Source of the DNA: Marchantia polymorpha subsp. ruderalis
Taxonomy: Eukaryota; Streptophyta; Marchantiopsida; Marchantiales; Marchantiaceae
DNA length: 64,000 nucleotides
Assembly (NCBI GenBank): GCA_037833965.1
Contig: AP031356.1
Location: 19,366,501-19,430,500 of the forward strand
Direction: 5' to 3'
In this document: piece after piece, positions 42,665-53,054 of the stretch
Layout of the letters: every line of letters begins with the position of its first letter
Numbering within the stretch: the first letter of the stretch is position 1
Made by a program: the position numbers and the translations under genes
Notes under the pieces: generated by a model
Told to the model about the DNA's origin: nothing
The model's database searches: none
What the model saw: only the letters and a program-made list of their open reading frames with translations

Positions 42665-45150
42665 AACCTCCCTCCTTTTGAGATGCAACGTCCTCGTTGC
42701 ACATACGTTTAAACTCCTTAACTATCAAAGGTGCATTTGCTAAATTTTTAGCTAATTCCCAAGTTGATTCATACGATGGATAGCCTTTCCATTGAATCAA
42801 ATACTCTACTTTGGGATATTTATGACCTCGAATACGTTTCTTGAGTATCTTTTCTACTTCAAACACCTCATGATCTGCTATCTAGGTTGGAAGAGGAGGT
42901 GGTGCTGGTCGGTTGGTGAATTGTTTTGGTCGTGATACATGTTTTTGCAATCGTGACACATGAAATACTGGATGTATTTTCATATGTGACAGAAGTTCCA
43001 ACTTGTATGACACTTCACCAACACGCTTTAAAACCAAAAATGGACCAATGAACCTAGGGTTCAACTTTGGTGTTCCTACAAGAGACAAATTCGTTGTAGA
43101 TAATCAAACATGATCTCCAACCTCAAAAATCACTTCTCTACGATGAGCATCGGCATGTTGCTTTTGCCGATTTTGAGCTATCACCAACTTTTCCTTGGCC
43201 TGATGGAGTCCTCGGTGAATATGCTTCACAAATTCGTTGACTCTTGCAACTTTGGTCGAAAACTCCTCTCCTTTGGGAAGTCTCATCAAACTTGAAGGAG
43301 TTATAGGATGAGCTCCATACATGAGAAAAAATGGAGACACTTTTGTGGATGCATTAACAGAATTGTTATATGCAAATTCCACAAGTGGCAAAAGGTTGTC
43401 CCACTCTTCTTGCTTTTCTAATGTGAATGCTCGTAGCATATCCTCTATGATTCTATTTGCCCTCTTAGTTTGTCCATCAGTTTGAGGGTGATAGGCCGTT
43501 GACATTGCTAGTTTGTTTTGAAAAAACTAAACAAAGTTTTCCAAAATAAACTAGTGAAGTGAGTACCTCTATCCGTGATTAACACATTGCTTAAGCCATG
43601 ATTCACAAAAACTGCATCTAGATACAATTGAGCTAGTTGTGGAGCTGTTACTGTTTTTGTGGTTGGCCTGATGTGAATCATCTTGCTCAATTTGTCCACA
43701 AAAACCACCATTGAATCATGTCCTAACGAAGTCCTTGGTAACTCACATACAAGATCCATAGTGACATGTTCCCACCGTTGTTCGGGAATAGGAAGAGGAT
43801 GTAATAAACCTGCTAGTTTTTGATTACTTGTCTTGTTTTGTTGACAAGCAACACAACTTCGAACATAAGACTCCACATCATCACGTATTTTGGGCCAATA
43901 GTACACTTGTTGTATACTCTCCACTGTTTTTTCCACTCCCACATGACCTGCAATGGCTGTATCATGACTTTCTGCCAAAATCATTGTGCGCAAATTGTGA
44001 TCTTGTGGAATCCATATACGCTGATTGTAAAACGCCAAACCTCGAGATTTCTCGGCCTTTCCAGTTTGTAGTGCCCGAGTGATCTCTTCATCCTCCTTTG
44101 TGGCTTGTGACATCTTGCTCCACCAATCCGCCTGAATTTTCACTTCTGCAACATGATTCAAACAAGGCATGCGTGTGACAGCATCTGCAAGTTGCTTCTT
44201 TCTCTCCACGTATACAATCTTCATGTTGAAGCGTTGACGCCACTCTGCCCATTGAATTTGTCGTTTGAACAGATCCTTCTGAGTTTCGAAATAAACCAAG
44301 GGTTTATGATTAGTCTCCACCACAAACTCCTTATCACCCAAGTAATGCTTCCAATGTTTGGTTGCCAACACGATGGCTAACTCCTCCCGTGTTGTCGTGT
44401 GATAATTTTGTTCCGCCGCCACCAACTTTCGAGAATAGAAAGCAACTGGATGCCATCCATCCTCCCATTCTTGTTGAAGTATGACACCTACTGTTGTACC
44501 TAATGCGTCAATGGCCAACTTGATAGAACGGTTAGGATCAAACCACTTGAGAATAGGTGCGTGTAACAAAGCATCTTTGAATGCTTGAAAAGCTAACTCC
44601 TGAGCTGTTCCGTATCTCCATTTTTGACCTTTCTCTAACATGGAAATCAAGGCCTGAGCTAGGTGAGCAAAACCTTTCACAAATCTACGATAGAATCCAG
44701 TGAGCCCTAGAAAACTCTTCAATTGAGTTTATTCCTCAGGTGCTATCCACTTCTGAATGGCATCTATCTTCTCACTCATCACTTGGATTCCTATAGCTGT
44801 AACTCTATGACCCAAGTAATCTACTTCTGACTTGCCAAATTCACATTTTGAAGCTTTGGCATACAATTGATTGTCTCTTAAAACTTGAAGTACCTCTCGT
44901 AAATAACTTCTATGATCACTCAAAGTTTTGCAATACACCAATATATCATCTAGAAAAACAATGACAGATTTATCTAGATAAGGACGAAAGATATCGTTCA
45001 TCAATCCCATGAATGTAGCTGGTGCATTGGTGAGACCAAAAGGCATCACTAGATACTCAAAGTGTCCATACCTAGTACGAAAAGTTGTTATACATCTTCA
45101 TCTGCAATTCGAATTTGATTGTAGCCGCTTCTCAAATCTAGCTTGGTGAA
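42660..45150 (-). pseudogene. Chromovirus pol: RT, RNase H, integrase, chromodomain
   Basis: [14 protein letters not shown] and VFLDDILVY (44729-45049). RNase H: IKLAIDALGTTVG and YHTTTREELAIV (43508-44722). Integrase: HVGVEKT then CVACQQNK for the HHCC zinc site, MDLVCELP, LITDRGTHF, and the catalytic Glu in ANRIIEDML (43104-43505). Chromodomain: EVEKILKKRIRGHKYPKVEY and WKGYPSYESTWE (42700-42866). Lesions I can see: frameshifts next to the solo LTR near 45055-45095, TAA after WIAPEE (about 44728), a one-base shift at a T-run near 43510, TGA at GDHV (about 43100) and TAG before the chromodomain (about 42883). The final stop overlaps the LTR start. It is an inactive relic that would once have targeted heterochromatin through its chromodomain. 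Confidence 0.9.
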
Positions 45151-48100
45151 TGTAATAACCCACTAAAGGCTAAAACTGCAATATAGTGGTAGAAAGGTCG
45201 AACCCACAGGGACAGAGGAACACACAGGGTACAAAGTGTCACGTTTTAACAGACTATTGAGGAGTTTGAATTCTCAGGCGACTGTCACTCCCAGAAATAC
45301 TGCAAGTGTCCACTCGGAGCGCACTCGGAGGTCGCACAGTGCAGCGTAACACACACACACACACACCTGAAACTACAGAAACACAGCCCAGAGATCCGTT
45401 AGGACCTCTACTTCAAGATTTCAGGGGGAAAGTCTCTCAAGAGCACACTCGGCAAAGCTGCGGGCAGTGACTTCCAACTCCGGCTTTTACAACACTTCCA
45501 CTAGCTTGCTGCTAGTGTAGGAAACCCGGTTTGGACTGCCTACTTCGGATCGAAGTCACTCAGACGCGGTGAACAACACTCTCAACTCACAAAACGCGCG
45601 GAGAACACAGGTCCGCACTGAAGGACTCACTGTGAAACATTCCAGTAACACAACAACAGTCTATTGAAGAGTTTGAATTCTCAGGCACTTGTCATTCCCA
45701 GAAATACTACAGGGGTTACCCTCAAAGCACCTGCTGCAGCGTAACCTGAATTTACAACCAAGGCTTACACGAAGTAGCAAAACTTCACTTTGGCATTCAG
45801 GGGAAAAATCCCAAAGGAGTACAATCAGAAAGAAACACTCGAAGGTGTAGGGGCGAAACTGTTCAAGTATCTAACTAGTCACTGGCTCTAAGCATCGGCA
45901 GTCACCCGCAGGTGCAGATCCGAACTACTCAAGTCTCTAACCAATGTACTAGCTCTGAACATTCGGCCGCAGGCCTTCAGCTACAAAATGCGGAACGCTA
46001 AGTTGTAACTCCTCGTGCGTGGTGACAGAACTCAAGGACACAAACACGCAAAGGAAATGGGTTCCTGATCTGCACTTCTGAAATTGGGAAAGAACCCCAG
46101 GCAAAACGCCTGGAACTATTTTATACCTTCTAAGTCCTACCTAACACTACACTGCACTACGCTACACGCCTGCACGGAACCACGCTACACTACACTCCGC
46201 GGAACCTGTACTACGTCTCCTGCGCGGCCGACTGCCGCGCACTAACTCCCTACCCTGCCACTCTTCCGCTCGACTACGCAGTCCCAACCTCTGCAACGCC
46301 GCGGACACCTCCCCCTCGAGGGCGGACATGGTATCCTGTGCCTTCGACAGAAAGGCCTCGAGCTTCTTCGCTACCTTCCGCCGACTCCTACTGTCGCCTG
46401 ACAACAACCCGGCTGCGCGCAATTCAAACTCACGCAGTGTGAGTTTCTCCTGCGCCTTCACTTCCCAGTGGGCGTAGCCCTTGAGACAGTGGGCGACTCG
46501 CCTCGCCGTCTCCACCTTCGTGCGATCCGCCTCCTTCCTGCGATCCTCTTCAATCGTCACTAATTGCGATTCGGCTTCAGCACGTTGCGCTCTCAATTCG
46601 CCACACTCTGACTGCAAACTGCGGATTAATTCTTCATCCGCCTGCCGTGCGAGCTGACATTGTTCCAACAACCGCGTCTGTCGCACGAGCTCCTCTGACA
46701 AAATCCGATTCTGGGCCTGCTCAGAATCGAGTGCTTCCTTGACCTTCACCTGCTCCTTGGTGAGCTCGCCTAGTTTCTCATCCTTCATCTTCTCGGAGTG
46801 CTTGTAGAATTTCTGATTAAGCTTGTACTGTCCCCACAAGCACTCATGCTTCTCCTTCAAGTCCCTCAACTCCTGGTCCACTCTAGCTAATAGCTTGCTG
46901 GTATGGACTTTAGTGCGAGTCCGCCTGCGCACTAACTCGATGTAAGACCCCGGCTGGAGTGGGTCGGCGTATTTATCGACCTTGCGATCCAAGTACCGCA
47001 GCAACGGAATCACCTGCTCAGAGAGCGCCGCCGCCGGCGCTCCAACAATTTCCTCCTCCTCCTCCTCGGTGTCTTCTGCTCCTGACATCTCTTCCGTGGA
47101 GCCTCCGTCGTCATCATCCGAGTGGAGAATTTCAGTCGCCATTGATTGTGTCGGCGACTGCCCCGAGTGGGGCTGCACGTCCTCGACGTGTGCTGTCTGC
47201 GAAGGCACGGCTGCAGCCTCGCTGCTCGTCGCCAAAATGTCTAAGGCGGAAGGCGAATGTATCCGAGCGGCATCCCTGTCGCTCGCTGGTTGATTGCCTA
47301 CCGCATTCTCTCTGTCGCCGTCGTTCGTCGCCGAAGGCGATTGAGCGGAAGGTGGCTGCGCGGGGTTGGATTGCGCATCGCGCATCGAGATTTCATCCCC
47401 CGGACAGTCACTCCGCTCCTCCGTCTGCTGCTCCCTCGATCGGTCCGTGGGGGCTGTGCCCGGCCCGTGCGCAGGCGCATTTACCGGCGCCTTGTCCGCC
47501 GCAGGCGTAGCGCCGCGGACACCTATCGCCGAAGGCGACATGGCCAGGGGCCGCACGCCCGATGTTCCTTGGCCTATAGGCCCTACCGCCGAAGGCGCAT
47601 CTATCGGCGGGCTTCCCGCCGATGGTGCGGCCTCCGCACGCTCTCTGCTCATATCTCCTCGGCTCGAAGGCCCTGGCGCCGAAGGCGCAAATTGCGGCGC
47701 GTGGTGCGCCGGAGGGTCTGGCCCCGAGGGCCGGTGTCTCGTAGGCGGTTCTTCCGCCGGCTCCTTCCCCTTCCTGCGTTGGAACGGGGGTGATTCTTGC
47801 CTGTGCACAGGCGGCACGTGCGGAGGTGCCCTGTGCACAGGCGGACTGCTCCTTCCCACGCGTAAGCGTAGATCCACGTCCACTTGTGTTCGCCGATCCG
47901 CGGAGGCTCGTCCGTCCGCGGAGGTTTGCCTGTGCGCAAACGGAACATCTGTCCGCATCGCACGTGGTAACTCCGGAAGCCCTTGGCCCGTAGGCGGCCT
48001 ATCTCCCGACGAGGTTGCAGCGTGGCCCGTCTCTCGTGCGGTCGTCCGCGCTCCCTCTCGCCTCTCTGGCGACGCACTTCCTATCTCTGTCGCAATCGTC

Positions 48101-50513
48101 GCCGTGTCTGCACTGTCAGCTGGTAACACCAGTCTGCGTGCCTTCTGCTTCGGCCGGCTGTATGGCTCGCACAGCGGCCGCGGTCGAATGGGAGCAGAGG
48201 GTTCTTGATGCTGCTCCTCTTCAGACTCTTCCCTCCATCGCCGCTTCCGCGGCACTCGCGCTGCAGGAGTGTGTCTCCCTTCGTCCCTCCGTCTTGATGG
48301 GGTAGAAGTCGGTGACTCCTCTGCATCAGTGTCGACCTCGTTCTCCCGCACATACTTCCCGGGATGGTCGATGGACAATGGCGGAAAATGTTCAAGCTCC
48401 GCCGCTGTCAAACAATTCCGCTGTCGATAAAAACTGATGAGGAAAGGAGAAAGATGGTTTAGAGTTCCCCCCTTCTCCTCAAACGCGTGCTGTCGCATCA
48501 CCCTGTGCAGGATGCTCGCCCAGTGAATTGGAGTTCCCTCGATGACGCATTCCACAAAAGAGACCTGCCACAATGTGATGTAGCAGGCGCGGTGCGGCTG
48601 CAGTAATTGCATCAGCGCCGCGGACAGAGTCCGGCGAAATCGATCTTTGTAATCACGGGTCCTGTACCCATTCTTGGTAGACCTCCCGGTCTTGAACAGC
48701 TCCACAAATTGCGCCTCTTCTTGCTTGGTCACCTTGATGCTCTCGCTGTCGAAAAGGAGATGCCCTGGCATGCCAGCACATCTTCCCAACGCCTGCGCCC
48801 AATCTTGGACTGTCCACCGGTCAACATGCGGACGCAATCCGCGCGAGGGTGGTCCCTGTGGCTCTAGCCACTCGCGCACCATATTCGCGCAGATGTAATT
48901 CCATCCCCATAGTAAGAAATCGAGCTTTCTTGCTATTAAGCGCTCTTCGAAAGCGCGCAGCCCGTTCTGCGGCAGGCGAAGTGGCACCATCCGCAATCTG
49001 CTCGGTCTCGTCATTGCGTTCCTGGGGTTCGCTCGCCCGCTCATTCTACTTCCACACTGTCCGCGTTTCTTTCTCTCTCGGCAAACTCTAATCGCTCTCA
49101 ATTCCAAATCACGCGCACTCACTTCTCCCTCAATCAACAAGAAATCTCCTGTGTGACGACGTCGAGAATGGTCCGCAGCCAGCAGATGGATGCGCGCAGC
49201 GCGCACAAGAGATTGGAATCGCGAATTCAAGAATGGGACGTTCTCCGCCGCCCGGTCGAAGGTCATGGTCGGCTCTTGGTCGTGAAGAACGTCTCACTTG
49301 ATGGCCGCGCCGGCTGTACGCTGGAACGGTCTTCGCTCTCACGCGCGGCTTCACGCTCCGCCGTCGTCGATTAAACTCTCACGCTCGAATTGGCGGATTT
49401 GAACTCCGCGAGCGTGTCACCCTGTGGACATGGGGACGTAGCGCCGAAGGCGAGTTTTCCGCCTTGCGCGGTACACTTGTTCGTACCGCCCCTCGGCCAA
49501 TCTCCTTCTGCCTTGACGCGTGTGTCCGCATGTCGGACAAAAATTCAACTCCTGCCTGTGCGCAGGCAGGGGCCTCGGCGGTTTTCTCCGCCGGCGCGGA
49601 ACTTGAACATCCTCCTGTGCACAGGCGTTCGCCTGTGCGCAGGCGAATTCCGTCTGCGGCGCTGCGCTGGCGCGGAAGGCGTTGACCGTGGTCAGCCGTC
49701 TCCGTCCAGACTGTCCGTTCCTTGTCTCTCCGTCGGTGCTTCCATTGCCGCAACTCCGTCCGTCCAAGAGCGCATCCACCCGTGCCGTCCGCACGGTCCG
49801 TACCTGTTGGATTACTCTGGCGGCTCTTCCGACGTACGCGGCGTTGCGCTAGCGCGGAAGGCGCCGTACACTTTCTACCTCACAAGGCGCATTTCTAGGG
49901 CCCAAGGCGGATTTTCCGCCGACGCCGAAGTGCCTGTGCACAGGTGTACGCCTGTGCGTAGGCGGACTTCGCGCCTTCCCTAACCCTACTTTGCCTGTGC
50001 ACAGGCGAACGCCTTCGTCCGCGCATAGGACAAAACTTGAATCCCCCTTCCGCGTAGGCGGAATTCGTGCCGGTGGCGAACTCCTTCCGCCGTAGGCGAC
50101 CGCCTCCGTTTCTTCCAGTAGCGATAACTCCCTAAGTCCTCGTCCGTTCCAAGCGTTCTTGGGCTCGTTAGAATCAGCGCGTCGAGCTCTTTCCAACGGG
50201 ACCCTAACTTGGTCAAGGCGCCCAAGGGTTGACCTAATTACGGGGGCTTCCCTACAGCCGCGGACGCAACCTCCGAAGGCGAGTTTTGCGCCGTGCGCCG
50301 TAGAGATCCTAACTGCGGAGCTCGCAGGGAGGGTGGTGCCTGTCCTTACTGCGGCACCCCAAATCCCAGATTCTACAAGATCCCTCGAGAATTCCCGCGA
50401 TCTTCCGGATTCACTCTGTTTTGATGTACCAAAGGCTATTTACAATGCTGCCAGGGTACAGTTTTTCAAAAATGTTTTTATTTCCTCAAAATTGCCAAAA
50501 GTGGGGTACCACA
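45151..50513 (-). mobile_element. Solo giant LTR (5363 bp) with intact ORF
   Basis: Plus-strand limits TGTAATAACCCAC and GTGGGGTACCACA, sense minus. Exact target duplication GTGAA (45146-45150 and 50514-50518) inside the chromovirus RT, whose coding sequence resumes on the other side. It is nearly identical to 7602-12999, the clearest size difference being the 33-bp palindrome indel. It is a recent insertion that has lost its internal region by LTR-LTR recombination. Confidence 0.96.
46162..49266 (-). CDS. LTR-encoded 1034-aa protein, function unknown
   Basis: Second complete copy of the LTR ORF, ATG 49264-49266 to TAG 46162-46164. The domain layout is as in the 1045-aa copy: conserved N-terminal region with Trp at position 249, basic clusters, palindrome-coded low-complexity middle, acidic run, LLRYLDRKVDKYADP block, coiled coil and basic tail. 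It lacks 11 residues of PVHR-type repeat and has only scattered substitutions (for example INFYRQ to ISFYRQ). Since the element around it is a solo LTR, any expression must come from promoter activity within the LTR or from outside. Confidence 0.85.
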   Translation of the reverse strand: MTFDRAAENVPFLNSRFQSLVRAARIHLLAADHSRRRHTGDFLLIEGEVSARDLELRAIRVCRERKKRGQCGSRMSGRANPRNAMTRPSRLRMVPLRLPQNGLRAFEERLIARKLDFLLWGWNYICANMVREWLEPQGPPSRGLRPHVDRWTVQDWAQALGRCAGMPGHLLFDSESIKVTKQEEAQFVELFKTGRSTKNGYRTRDYKDRFRRTLSAALMQLLQPHRACYITLWQVSFVECVIEGTPIHWASILHRVMRQHAFEEKGGTLNHLSPFLISFYRQRNCLTAAELEHFPPLSIDHPGKYVRENEVDTDAEESPTSTPSRRRDEGRHTPAARVPRKRRWREESEEEQHQEPSAPIRPRPLCEPYSRPKQKARRLVLPADSADTATIATEIGSASPERREGARTTARETGHAATSSGDRPPTGQGLPELPRAMRTDVPFAHRQTSADGRASADRRTQVDVDLRLRVGRSSPPVHRAPPHVPPVHRQESPPFQRRKGKEPAEEPPTRHRPSGPDPPAHHAPQFAPSAPGPSSRGDMSRERAEAAPSAGSPPIDAPSAVGPIGQGTSGVRPLAMSPSAIGVRGATPAADKAPVNAPAHGPGTAPTDRSREQQTEERSDCPGDEISMRDAQSNPAQPPSAQSPSATNDGDRENAVGNQPASDRDAARIHSPSALDILATSSEAAAVPSQTAHVEDVQPHSGQSPTQSMATEILHSDDDDGGSTEEMSGAEDTEEEEEEIVGAPAAALSEQVIPLLRYLDRKVDKYADPLQPGSYIELVRRRTRTKVHTSKLLARVDQELRDLKEKHECLWGQYKLNQKFYKHSEKMKDEKLGELTKEQVKVKEALDSEQAQNRILSEELVRQTRLLEQCQLARQADEELIRSLQSECGELRAQRAEAESQLVTIEEDRRKEADRTKVETARRVAHCLKGYAHWEVKAQEKLTLREFELRAAGLLSGDSRSRRKVAKKLEAFLSKAQDTMSALEGEVSAALQRLGLRSRAEEWQGRELVRGSRPRRRRSTGSAECSVAWFRAGV

Positions 50514-50518
50514 GTGAA

Positions 50519-50745
50519 GTACTTCGCTCCTTGAAGTTGATCAAACAAATCCTCCATACGAGGTAATGGATATTTGTTTTCCACCGTTTGCTAATTCAAC
50601 CCGCGATAACCGATACATAGTCTCATGGATCCATCCTTCTTCTTCACAAAGAGTACTGGAGCTCCATAAGGTGAAACACTTGGTTGAATGAATCACTTGC
50701 TCAACATCTCCTCCACTTGAGCTTTGCATTCTTCCATCCATCCGT
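50519..50745 (-). pseudogene. Chromovirus RT, N-terminal fragment
   Basis: The minus strand reads [43 protein letters not shown] and [20 protein letters not shown] with two stops, then passes into the solo LTR through the duplicated GTGAA. It is the piece that precedes the RT fragment ending at 45150. Homology stops near 50745. Confidence 0.88.
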
Positions 50746-51410
50746 CTGACGCATGCAGCATATGTGTGGTAATGATAAATATCAGCATGCGCGGAATTGT
50801 CATACGGATGCAGCCCAAGAAGTGAAATATCAAACGAGTGAATTCGTGCACGGTACCATGCAGCAAATCACAATGTCACTTTGTGTAAGGCACCTGAATT
50901 CCACAATTAGGAACTATTGTCACAACGACTTCGTCCACTTCATAATTCAGGTCAAGTCACTCAGTGTAGCTTTAAACCAGAAGCGAGTCTCAAGTTTAAT
51001 GGTGCTGTATTTGAACTGCCAACGAGAACCTGAAATCACAACAGGAAGACTTGAGCATATAACTCGCATACTTTGCCCTAGGGCCAAAAACCTGAAATGT
51101 ATATTTGCAAACCAGCTACCACTTCTTTCGAGCCACATTGGAGCCTATCTGGATAGAGTGCAAAAAAAAAATAGGTTTGAAAATTATCATTTAAGACTTT
51201 TGTAAGTGAAAGTAACTAGTATCGAAGTCCACGTATGACTTTCAATTTATCGCCAAATGTTAGCACGTCGTGTCCTCTCACCAAGTGGCTTTCTCTTGGC
51301 GCCTATATCCATGTTACCATCCAAAGAACGAGTTCTCCTATCTGTAATAACAGCAATCCAATCGCATATATTATCATTTTGATACAACATATTTCAGTTA
51401 AAGGTAAGGC

Positions 51411-52863
51411 TCAAAGAATATGCTTGGGAACCATCTTACTTGGACGTTTTCCGCCGTGATCACGTTTTGGTCCTTTGCATTGATCCTTTGCAAGAGATGC
51501 TGCTTTTGCAAAATGTTCAACTTTTTTCCACCAATTGTTGACAACAATAGCCCATTTTGTCAACCCTTTGTTGTCAAGTGTGCTGACACGGATCTTATAT
51601 GAACCGTCAAGTTTGTCTGCCGTATAACTAGCTCCCCACTTCAAGAGAATGTTTCGTTTTTTTGCATCCATCCTCTTGACTTCAGCCTTCGCTCCTCACT
51701 TTTCAACTCCCTTTGATATATCTACAGACATAAGAAATGGCTCTGTGGGCTCTACGGAATCATACATCTCTGATTTATCAAGCGCTAACTTTGAGATCTC
51801 ACCCTGAAAAAATAACAAGCACATTACTCTTAGATCATATCCAAACTGTAATATGTGTAATTGTAACGGAAAACATTACAAATTGGAAAATCTTTACGTC
51901 AGGAGTAAGAATGTCTGACATTTCTCCGAGCTGTATCTTCATCTTCAACAACACTCAGGTCTGCCATGCGCTTCATTTGACCTTTCAAAACGGTTTCTCT
52001 AAGATCAAGTTTAACCTTCCTTCCCGTTGGACTATAAAGATAATCTATAAAGAATTTCAAGATACTTTGTTCATTGCATACCAAAGATGGATTCCAGTTG
52101 GAATGTTCAATCCATCTACCCTTATCACAGAAAACTATCCACTCTTTTGCCTCAGCCTTCAAATCGCTGCATTTGTCATCTGCAGTCAAGATTGCCACAA
52201 GATCTTTCATTGCTTCAACCTCGTCAATGTCAATCTCTCACTTCTTCATACCTCGCACTTGACTGCTCTTACTTTTTTTGGCCTGCTTTTCCTTCACCCA
52301 CTCCTCAATAGAATCCACAAACTGTGCCTTTCTCTTACAGGGATCAAGTAATCTGTCAAGATGATCAAACATAAAATTTGCAAACTCTGGAATTCTCAAC
52401 GTTTCCTAGCCTGAAAGGAAATTCTTGCATAGGAATCTCAAAGCCCTCAAAATCACCGGCGGTTCCTCCAATTCATCTATATCCTCTCCCGTCATTAAAG
52501 AATATATCTTTTGTTTGAAATACCCCTGTACAATCTAGACACATCACTCAAACTGTCAATTCTGAAAAATATCTGTGGTTATTGCACTCTAACAACAATA
52601 AATTGTGATTTTTGTGAAATTCTACATGAATTCCATTTTAAATAAATAATGCAAATACAAAAAAAACTTGTCAAGGAAGAATTGCATACCTCGCCTTGGA
52701 AGAAGTCCAACTTATCTTGCTTGTGCTTGATCCAACGCTGGCAAAAGTTTCCAAAATGTTTGTCACATGAGGCAATCAACTCTTTCTTGTCAACCTTCCT
52801 AGAAACTCCACTTGTCTTTGGTCCAGATGAAAGCTTCTGAGTAATCTGGAGATGGTAGTCCAA
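51411..52863 (-). pseudogene. Unrecognised multi-exon gene, probably decayed
   Basis: Three coding-like segments in order on the minus strand: 52863-52690 (GVSRKVDKKELIASCDKHFG, ending FFQGE before a GTATGC splice donor), about 52390-51899 (DRLLDPCKRKAQFVDSIEEW, KEKQAKKSKSSQ, then a stop, then ILTADDKCSDLKAEAKEWIV, CDKGRWIEHSNWNP, ILKFFIDYLYSPTGRKVKLD) and 51671-51411 (KWGASYTADKLDGSYKIRV, KGLTKWAIVVNNWWKKVEHF). Composition and runs of plausible residues look protein-coding, but I cannot name the family. The layout of the middle segment could suit an N-terminal domain of a tyrosine-recombinase-like (Crypton) transposase; that is speculation. At least one in-frame TGA is present. Confidence 0.4.
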
Positions 52864-53054
52864 ATGATCTTTTCTCTAATGTTTTTCAATATAATTCTTC
52901 TGGGAAAAAGTTCCTAGAAAAGGACAACCTTGCAGCAAGCATTTCTAGTTATGCCTATTGACCTTGGTGACAGGTGGCACCTTCGCATAGTGCCTATTTT
53001 ATATCGCCTCTTCCATTTCGCCCCAAAAAACTCCCGCCATGACCACTCACTACA

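Larger units (their letters stand above)
42257..50745 (-). mobile_element. Decayed chromovirus (Ty3), split by a solo LTR, 5' part missing
   Basis: Minus-strand order: RT N-terminal part (50745-50519), solo LTR insertion (50513-45151), rest of RT, RNase H, integrase, chromodomain, polypurine tract (AAAAGGAGGGAGGTT, 42679-42665) and a 408-bp 3' LTR (42664-42257). Homology ends near 50745, so protease, gag and 5' LTR are absent. It is inserted in a copia gene, of which 12 bases (42245-42256) remain between it and U4. Confidence 0.9.
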
